64,000 bases of DNA from Ciona intestinalis (taxonomy: Eukaryota; Chordata; Ascidiacea; Phlebobranchia; Cionidae): assembly GCF_000224145.3 (NCBI RefSeq), contig NW_004190496.2, positions 372,001-436,000 on the forward strand, in the 5' to 3' direction. The notes beneath the pieces were generated by a model, which worked only from the letters and a program-made list of their open reading frames with translations, was not told where the DNA came from and searched no databases. The translations under genes were made by a program, and so were the position numbers. Positions 57,090 through 64,000 of this stretch are shown piece after piece; position 1 is the stretch's first letter, and the number at the start of each line of letters is the position of its first letter.

Positions 57090-58680
57090 ATTTATGGATA
57101 CTCAATTTTCAAAATAGTGTGTCGATTTTTGAACAAGAAAACATTTTATGAGGTTTGTGATAATGTTATAAAACGGAGGTCTTTTATATTGTACGCCCAC
57201 TAATGAAATTCATTTTAAACCCTTTAATTTCGTAAGCGTTTGCCACTGATTCAGCAACAAAACATCTGGAACGTTGAATAAAAATATCTTGACGTAAAGG
57301 CGCACAGAGGTATCTATTTTGCGACAATACAATTCCGATTGCGCAGGAGTACGGGCAGTTTACATAAGAATGCGTATACTACTCATTGAAATGTAAAGAC
57401 AGCCATTAGGACGACAATAGTATAAAGTGAGCGTTATTGTTTTCTCCGATTTAAGACGCATTGTTTGGCTCTCACCCTTAATTTTCTCCGCGCCCCTTTC
57501 ATGACTTGATCCGAAAAATTGGCGCGTTTAGAAAATGCTGTCGATTCTTACGTGCGAATGGCTCTGAATTACAAAACAGATTTAATGCTCGCGTAATCTC
57601 GCTTGGCAGGTGGGCGGTTTAAACTTTGACGGAATCGTTTAATTACAAATATCGACATCCTTTTCAAGCAGTTTAAACTTTTAGTTCTTTTTTTGTGTTT
57701 CTCAGTGTCCATATATGCGGGGCAACCGATTATCAAAATGGCGAACAAGTTTTTTTCTCCTCGATCGAATGTTTACCACTCGTGAATCAGGATGTTTAAA
57801 TATGCGACGCAGAATCACCCGGGTCAGATAACCTCATACAAAGTCTTATCGTCATACAGAAAGAAATTGCGAAATGTAACGTCAGCTCAAAAATCGAAAG
57901 TAATCCGCTATTTCTTTCACCTGTCCGTAAAACAATACAGTCTTTCTATTGGCGCTCGCCCGTGACTAAAAGTCCTGTCTTCTCCATTCATTAACGCGCC
58001 GTTCGTTTGTTGGAGGTTCCTGATTCGAAACTCGCCCGGCGTCTTAAACATCGTAGTTTGGTTAATCACATTTCACCAGTTCAAACATTTCCATCGGAGC
58101 AATGAAAAAACCATGTTCGGATCGTGGCGGGGGTGCGGGTCCCCAGGCTTGCTGGAGTGATATGAAACGAAAAGTCAGGCAGAACTATATCTGGCTCGTG
58201 TCAAACTTTTAGGACAAGGTTTCTCACGCTAGATGTCGGCTATAGACGAAGGCAGGCCGTCAACAAAACAACATACATCCTTGTCCTCAACGGGAAAGGG
58301 TAGCAGAGATTAGCTTCAAGAAATATAAACAGTTTTTGCAACTGATAACTTTTATTATATGTTTACATTAATTTGAAAATATTGTTGTTTTAGTTTAGAC
58401 CACAGGGTTAGGCCATCGCCAAACGACCTTGTTAAAGAGACTTGATATTACTGGATTACCGCGAGATTTTCTTGTGGGAAAACCTTGTAAGTATTTAATG
58501 TGTTTTCTAAAGTTGGGCATTTTGATTTGACTTGTTGAAAAATTATACAACGTTTATACAAACTGTTGCAATACTTTGTGGAGCTTTTTTTCTCAATTAT
58601 TTTACTTGACGCGTTTAAAATAAGTTTATACAAAAAGTTATGTAAGGCTATGTTTGAATTGAAACAACGCGTTATAAAAT
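57090..58680. other. Repeat-free, gene-poor DNA, possible regulatory region
   Basis: Unlike the preceding 7 kb, no SINE and no MITE occur in these 1.6 kb and CpG content is higher. No coding exon can be supported. CCGGCGTC and TTGGCGCG words occur. Candidate regulatory DNA by inference only. Confidence 0.3.
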
Positions 58681-58681
58681 A

Positions 58682-58878
58682 TTGTAGGGTGAGGGAAGAT
58701 GGGAGACCTTTAGCACAGAATAACCAAATATCCCGATCGTGTTTTAAATTTTTAACAATGGTCTATTGGAGTCGTGAGGATACGTTTTTATAATTCCTTG
58801 AATATTCTTTTGTTTACTGGCAAATGGGACGAGAAAATATAATAAATAGGTGTCCCGTTTTTCCCACACCCTACTATA
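58682..58878 (+). mobile_element. MITE-A copy
   Basis: TGTAGGGTGAGGGAAGATGGG to GGTGTCCCGTTTTTCCCACACCCTAC-type end. Confidence 0.85.
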
Positions 58879-58907
58879 TATTTTTAAATGTAAATTTTCC
58901 GTTTCAG

Positions 58908-58962
58908 ATTGTTGTAAACATTCAGAAACTCTGTTATTCGTTTTGACACATCATCATCACAG
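58908..58962 (+). other. Candidate non-coding exon
   Basis: A 55-base block between a strong acceptor (TTTTCCGTTTCAG) and a strong donor (CACAG/GTGAGTTT). It could be a 5' UTR exon of the gene at 62142, 3.2 kb downstream; unproven. Confidence 0.25.
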
Positions 58963-58979
58963 GTGAGTTTACTAATAGA

Positions 58980-60700
58980 ATCAAGTAATGGACGTCGCGT
59001 GTTGGGACGACAAACCCAACAATTTTCGCTCACCTTGTTTTCCGAAAATGTCCTTTGTCGGTCGCTGCCTGCTTTGTAAAAAACACTTTTACAAAGACGC
59101 CAAATTTGGAAAAATCTCTATAAGTAGACATAAGTAGACCGTATTCCAGTAAAGACGCGTCGTCCGCAAAATAAGGGTTTCGGATCCCCCCGCTTCCCTT
59201 GAAAACTTTGTTCGTCAGGCTAAAAATAGAATCAAACTATTTGGGGTGGCAACACTGCAATTACAAATTCCTTACGTGGTGGGGTGCAACACCGGAGTAT
59301 AAATCGCACCTACGAGGTAATCCAGTTACCGGGAGAGTTATGGGATAAGATGGCTGCCCAACCCAAGTCGTAATCCGCAGTCATTTGACGGCGACTACGG
59401 CCTCGTGCTTGCCATGGTTGATGGGAAGCTACAAAGGCGATACAACTAAGAATTCGTCGAAGAAAAGACTGTGATGATACAGGAGGTGTAATTACGACCA
59501 AACACGCCCTTTGCAATTGCTGAGGATTCGGTTTGTTATTCACTTCATGTCTACCGACACCGTGTGACCTGGTCTGTTGACAGAATTCAAACATTTCTTT
59601 TAAAATTATCACTTTTTTTCGCCTTACGTGTTCTACGTGACGCACGATGGCTATGTTTTTATGAAACTTCTTATAAGTTTTAGCGCCCACGTTTGTTTAC
59701 GTAGGGATTTATCTGAAAAAAGCAAATTAAAATCGAGACGGGCGTTTTCCACCCTCGTGAAATTGGGGACTGACCAACAGGGCAAGTTATTAAACCATAA
59801 ATTAAACCCAGGATATTATATCGTTATTCTAGTTTGATTAGTTACCGATCACGAGTTGCGACGAGCCGTTAAGTACATGAAGCGAAAATTACTCTACCGT
59901 AACAAAATATTCACACGGCTCAAGATATACGACAAGTCGGATCGAATTAACTTCGGAACTCGTTTAAAATTCGAACCGTCATAAAAATAGCATCTCGTGA
60001 CGTCACGGAAGCAGTTTGAGCCGTATTTTATCTAACTGCGACATTTTTGTCCTAATTTTAGTTCGAAATCAGTTGTGTGTCCGTGTTAGATATCATTGTT
60101 ACATCACACTAGCTCTTATGTGCTGTTGACAGCAGAAATCCCAATGATTAAAGCACCGATAGCAATGTTCAAGTAGATCCGAGTACTTATCACAGCGCAT
60201 GTGTTATATTTAGACGCGCGATATTCTATCAATTGTTTAAATTAAAGTGGTCGGTTTTCTAATTCGAGATGATCACTTGACGATCTTTGCCAGATCGATT
60301 TGTGCGGCAAACAACAAGTGTGGTTTAATTTTAAAGTACACGGTGTTATAATTAAATGGCGCGGTTTGTTTTGAAGTAAGCAACATTTTCAGTAATTAGA
60401 TTTGGCAACATTCTCAATAAAAATATTATTTTAGAGGGTGATTGAATACCCCTGTTTTTGGAGAATTCTGTTTGGGAGAATACCTTTATTTATTGATGAG
60501 AAAAAAACAAAAGTAGGAGAAAACATAACAGCCCGCTATAAATACGTCGTTACGTCACGACTGTTAAACAAAACAAAGCTTTATTTTCTCCAATCAATTT
60601 GTAAACACGCAAACCTTTATCAACCCTTTAAACGTTCATATAAATTGATAAGGGTTACTGATGCCGCGGACGATGTTTTCCAATATTCTTATGGTTAGTA
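58980..60700. other. Repeat-free, gene-poor DNA
   Basis: No supported exon. Several TGACGTCA-like words (CGTGACGTCACGG near 59997-60009) and GATA-type motifs are present. A 126-codon ORF on the minus strand (59310-59690) lacks family features. Confidence 0.3.
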
Positions 60701-60701
60701 A

Positions 60702-60895
60702 GTTAGGGGAAGATGGGACACCTTTTTATTCTATTTACTCGTCACATTTGGTAGTAAACAAGCAATATTCAAAGAATTATAAAACCCTATCCTCACGGCT
60801 TCCATAGACCGTTGTTAATTGCTTAAAACAAGATCAATATATTTGGTACCATGTGCTAAAGGTGTCCCACCTCATACCCCACGGTACTCGTTTTA
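60702..60895 (-). mobile_element. MITE-A copy
   Basis: TTAGGGGAAGATGGGACACC to GGTGTCCCACCTCATACCCCAC. Confidence 0.8.
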
Positions 60896-61717
60896 CACTT
60901 AATGTAATTTTGGTTTATAGTTCAGATCGAAATTTTAATTCTAAAATCGTTAAAAAGAAATGTTCTTAAAGAGAAAATAAAACTAATATTTCATTTGCGA
61001 GGAAAACGAAGATCCCGCGTCGCCTGTGACGTAGATCGGCTTGTGTGTCTGATGACGTAGGTTAAATCGGATGGAAGGAAGCGACATATATGACTATAAA
61101 GGGTCGTATTGAAACTTCCTCTCCAACTAAAACATTCCAATCTCGTAGAGGCGAAATTTAGTTACGAGCTAATGCATCGAGAAGGGATAGTTTATTTAAA
61201 ACGACACTTTGTGGCAGTTTTATAACGCTGCAGTGACGCTTTAGGAACCAGGATTAGCGTAAATTAGGAATGAATGCGCATGCTTTTAACAACCGCAACA
61301 ACGATGGCTTCTTTGTAAAGTTCACTTGTGGGTCTTTGGGGAGTAATGGCAGCAGAAACAAGCAAGCGATTAACTTTTTTACGGGTCAGTGATTTCACCA
61401 ACGAAGACAGTTTTCGCAGCATTATCTGTGACGTCACGCCATAAAATGAACGCATTACGTATATCAGTCGTAACTGTCTCATCTGCCCTATTGTTCGTGT
61501 AGGGCACTGCTTACACAAGGCTAAACAACAAAAAACATTACCCGTTGCCTAACTGGTAAATATGAAATGTTCATTCTATAATTTTTGCAATATTTGGTGG
61601 TTTAATTGCGCATGGCATTTTTTACTAAAACAATAACAATTTATCGTGTTTTTTTAAATTCAATTCGAAAGTCAAAATAAAATACCTCGTTAAAGCAGAC
61701 CTAGGTATTAAAAAGGC

Positions 61718-61724
61718 TATAAAA
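61718..61724 (+). promoter_or_regulatory. TATA box upstream of PTH-like gene
   Basis: TATAAAA in a GC-flanked setting (AAGGCTATAAAATG), about 420 bases before the start codon. With an acceptor at 62091-62092 (AATTTTACAG) just ahead of the coding exon, a short first exon and intron would fit between. Confidence 0.35.
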
Positions 61725-62141
61725 TGAACACAACAAGTCTGTATTTTGGCAAGACCGAGAAATTTCCCAGCGAAACTTCATCACGCTTGTTTTTCGATGA
61801 AAAAAAGGTTTTTAGCGTTAGGAGAAAAAGGGGCTGCTTATAAAAACCGCTGCCGACTAGATCCAATGAAACAGGATTGCTGTGGCAAAGCTCGTAAATC
61901 CAGCTTTATATGTGGGCTGTTTGATATTGGTTTTGCGCATATTTTCCCAGCAGTTTAGCCGCACAATATCAGTTTTATGGCCGGTGTCAGCACGGTTTCG
62001 TTTTCATAGATTTCACCAGCACGTTGTTTTGTAGTTTTAGGTCTTACCTTATTATCTGGTTGCTAATTTATTTGTAAACTTTAATTTTACAGAATTTCGT
62101 ATTAGTTAACGTTTAAAAACTGCTTTTTCTGACCACGCAGT

Positions 62142-62959
62142 ATGAATCTTTCAAAAGTGATCATTTTGTTCGTTAGTCTGATGAGCGGGATTGCCATGGT
62201 GGCATCGTATGCTATACCGGATCGCGAGGAACCAAGTGAGCACAAAATCAGGTACTTTCAAACTTCTATATATTTATATACGGTATGAATTATAAGAGTC
62301 ATTGGACCTAAAAGTAGGTAACATTACGAAATTTAGTATTTCTTCAAATATAATTTTTCTAGCGTTTTTTTAAACGGCATCTCTCGCATAATGGGACTAA
62401 CTTTGCGCAATTTAAGCCAAATTCTGTTAGCAACTTTGTTTAGGCTTTTAGAAATTATTTTTCTTTAATATTTTTTTATTTTTACAGCAAGCGCTCCTCC
62501 ACCGCCGACCACAGCATCAATGAAAACCAGAGCCGACAACAAACGAGATTCAACCGACAATTATTCATGGCAAGGCTTATGCAGTCTGTTGACACGAGCG
62601 GAGAGCGACCCGATATCACACCGTCGATGTTTGGTTCATCTACGACGACAACGAAGCTTCGAAGCGCGCCTGAGAGCGGCAGCGGTCGAGGTCGAGGCCG
62701 AAAACACCGAAAGATGAGGCGACGAAACCGAGGTGGTCGCAAGAGGAACAGGAACGGTAAGAGGTCAAGAAAGGGAAGACGCCATCCGCGATCCATCGAA
62801 GACTCCATCGCTATGCTGATGGAAAGTGCTTATGGAGATGAAATTCTAAACGCGATTGCAGCGATTGTTGAACCAGCTGGGAATCTATCTGGGGAAGTTG
62901 CCATCGCATCGAAGATCGTCCAGAAAACGGCGAGGAAATGTGAGTGCAAATCCGGCTAA
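62142..62959 (+). CDS. Secreted basic peptide precursor, parathyroid-hormone/PTHrP-like
   Basis: Two coding exons, 62142-62251 and 62488-62959, joined in phase 2; 193 residues. Residues 1-22 form a signal peptide (LSKVIILFVSLMSGIAMVAS), then a short pro-segment to Lys38-Arg39. The following stretch (43-74) aligns without gaps to positions 3-34 of PTH/PTHrP: Arg60 equals the invariant Arg20, Phe63 equals Phe/Trp23, Met64, Leu67 and Met68 equal positions 24, 27 and 28, Val71 equals Val/Ile31, and Thr73 equals PTHrP Thr33. A very basic domain follows (residues about 107-145, RGRGRKHRKMRRRNR and on), like the basic mid-region of PTHrP, and a C-terminal CEC pair. The intron sits one base before the Lys-Arg codons, where, as I recall, vertebrate PTH and PTHrP genes also have theirs. 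Size is close to PTHrP (175-177). Against: low identity, conserved Ser3-Glu4 are Ala-Asp, and the dibasic cut would leave one extra N-terminal residue. A heparin-binding secreted protein of another family is the alternative. Confidence 0.75.
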
Positions 62960-64000
62960 ATGAGGGATGTCGATATTTAACTTTATATTCTGCATGTGTA
63001 CGGTTGTAAGCCAAGTACTGCATCGGCACGTAGCATGCTATTCGGCATTAACAAAACTTCGGGCCGCGAAAGTGCGCCAACTTCATATCATTTATTTTTT
63101 TAAAAACAATGTTCTAACTAAAGAGCATTCTCTTAAACTTAACCTGGGAATACTTAACGACAATCGATGCTTGCTGCATGATTATAGTATTATGTTACAT
63201 TGTAGTTCTTTTTGTGACGATTTCAAGGCATCTGTTTCTACACCTGCCAGAACGCATGTGTTTTTGACATTTTTCCATTATGTTTTGAGTGACTGGCATT
63301 CGCCAGTAAGCGTTTACTGTGATTATATTATCGCTTGTTTTATAGAGATTGGTTGTTACCTTTTTATAGATAGTTGCATGTTTCTTTCAACGTACTTCTG
63401 ACACTTTTCGTGACGAAAAAGCATGACTTTTGCTTCTCTTTTGTTCCAAGTTACTTCTTATATTTATTGCATGTGTTACTATACACGACAACGCTTTATT
63501 TAGCGGCGATTGACATCGCGACAATCTTTCTTTATTCTTGTAAATAGTAAAACTGTATGCTTGTTACTGCATGGTGAATATGCACGACAATTTTATTTAG
63601 CATGTTGATTTCTCCCTTTGCGAAAAAAATCCGATTCTCTTCTCCATTTTCTTTGCATATATTCACTGAATGTCATAATATTGAAGTAAAACTTAACTTT
63701 TCTGACATCTGGATTTCGCTTAACCGCATTGCCCACGAAATACAATAAGAAACCGGCTCATAAACTCAAATACCAAATTCTATTCCAGGAAATTCGAAGT
63801 GGATTTTACTGCCAATAGTTCAGTCCCCATGATCTACAGACGAACTGTGAGAGCCGCTAAAACCATGTAGCTTTGCTTCTTCAGCTTATAGGATCTGTAT
63901 ACATAACACTGTGCATTGGGCTTGCCTTTATTCAGCAGCGACGTCCCGCAGCAAAACTAGCGATCGAGGGAGTTTATATTACTTTCATTATTATCGAAAC
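62960..64000 (+). other. 3' flank of the PTH-like gene
   Basis: Probable 3' UTR and beyond. No repeats. A 144-codon open frame at 62967-63401 is Cys/Phe-rich with no family resemblance and starts 8 bases after the stop codon; I do not call it a gene. Confidence 0.4.

Noticed and set aside
59310-59690. Minus-strand 126-codon ORF
   Set aside because: No signal peptide, domain or repeat, and no splice context.
62967-63401. 144-codon ORF after the PTH-like gene
   Set aside because: Begins 8 bases after the stop codon inside the probable 3' UTR; no homology.
1-64000. CRISPR arrays, bacterial operons, retrovirus-like or Polinton elements
   Set aside because: No spaced direct repeats, no prokaryotic gene layout, and no reverse transcriptase, capsid or integrase coding sequence was recognised in any frame.

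Overview
The window looks like nuclear DNA of a sea squirt close to Ciona (inference). It is AT-rich, its genes have many short GT-AG introns, and it is full of short non-autonomous transposons and a tRNA-headed SINE. The gene set (gel-forming mucin, tetraspanin, C-type lectin, BTB zinc finger, ATAD5, HSD17B12, MPPED) is that of an invertebrate chordate. I found no bacterial genes, CRISPR arrays or retrovirus-like elements. Two runs of N mark assembly gaps (26769-27268 and 31661-31710).

Layout. 1-3717: a near-perfect inverted duplication, two arms of about 1.7 kb around a 238-bp spacer that resembles a two-way promoter. 3.7-6.2 kb: non-coding sequence and a small repeat cluster. 6226-9982 (+): a tetraspanin with a Thr/Ala-rich insert in its large outer loop. 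11466-12154 (-): a small secreted C-type lectin. 13441-29776 (+): a 30-exon gel-forming-mucin-type gene (EMI, two EGF, three VWD-C8-TIL units, a 36-nt-repeat mucin region, VWC, cystine knot). 32015-34621 (+): an MPPED-type metallophosphoesterase whose 5' end is lost near a gap. 35644-37006 (-): an intronless SLC49/FLVCR-like transporter with one frame break. 37493-40865 (+): a BTB-C2H2 zinc-finger protein. 42112-43032 (+): an HSD17B12-like reductase. 43589-50339 (+): an ATAD5/Elg1 homologue. 50.4-57.1 kb: mostly repeats plus one unassigned ORF. 57.1-62.1 kb: gene-poor, repeat-poor DNA that may be regulatory. 62142-62959 (+): a small secreted, very basic protein.

The exon models were built by hand from splice sites. 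Reading phase closes without conflict across all joins of the tetraspanin (8 exons), lectin (2), BTB-ZF (7), ATAD5 (11), and the mucin (30, apart from one 1-nt slip inside its tandem repeat). That is strong internal support.

The most interesting locus is the last gene. Its signal peptide, Lys-Arg site, gapless 32-residue match to the 3-34 region of PTH/PTHrP, downstream basic domain, and phase-2 intron just before the Lys-Arg all fit a parathyroid-hormone-family precursor. The first 30 kb holds three genes for cell-surface or secreted products (tetraspanin with mucin-like loop, lectin, mucin), which would suit a mucus-making epithelium; that link is inference.
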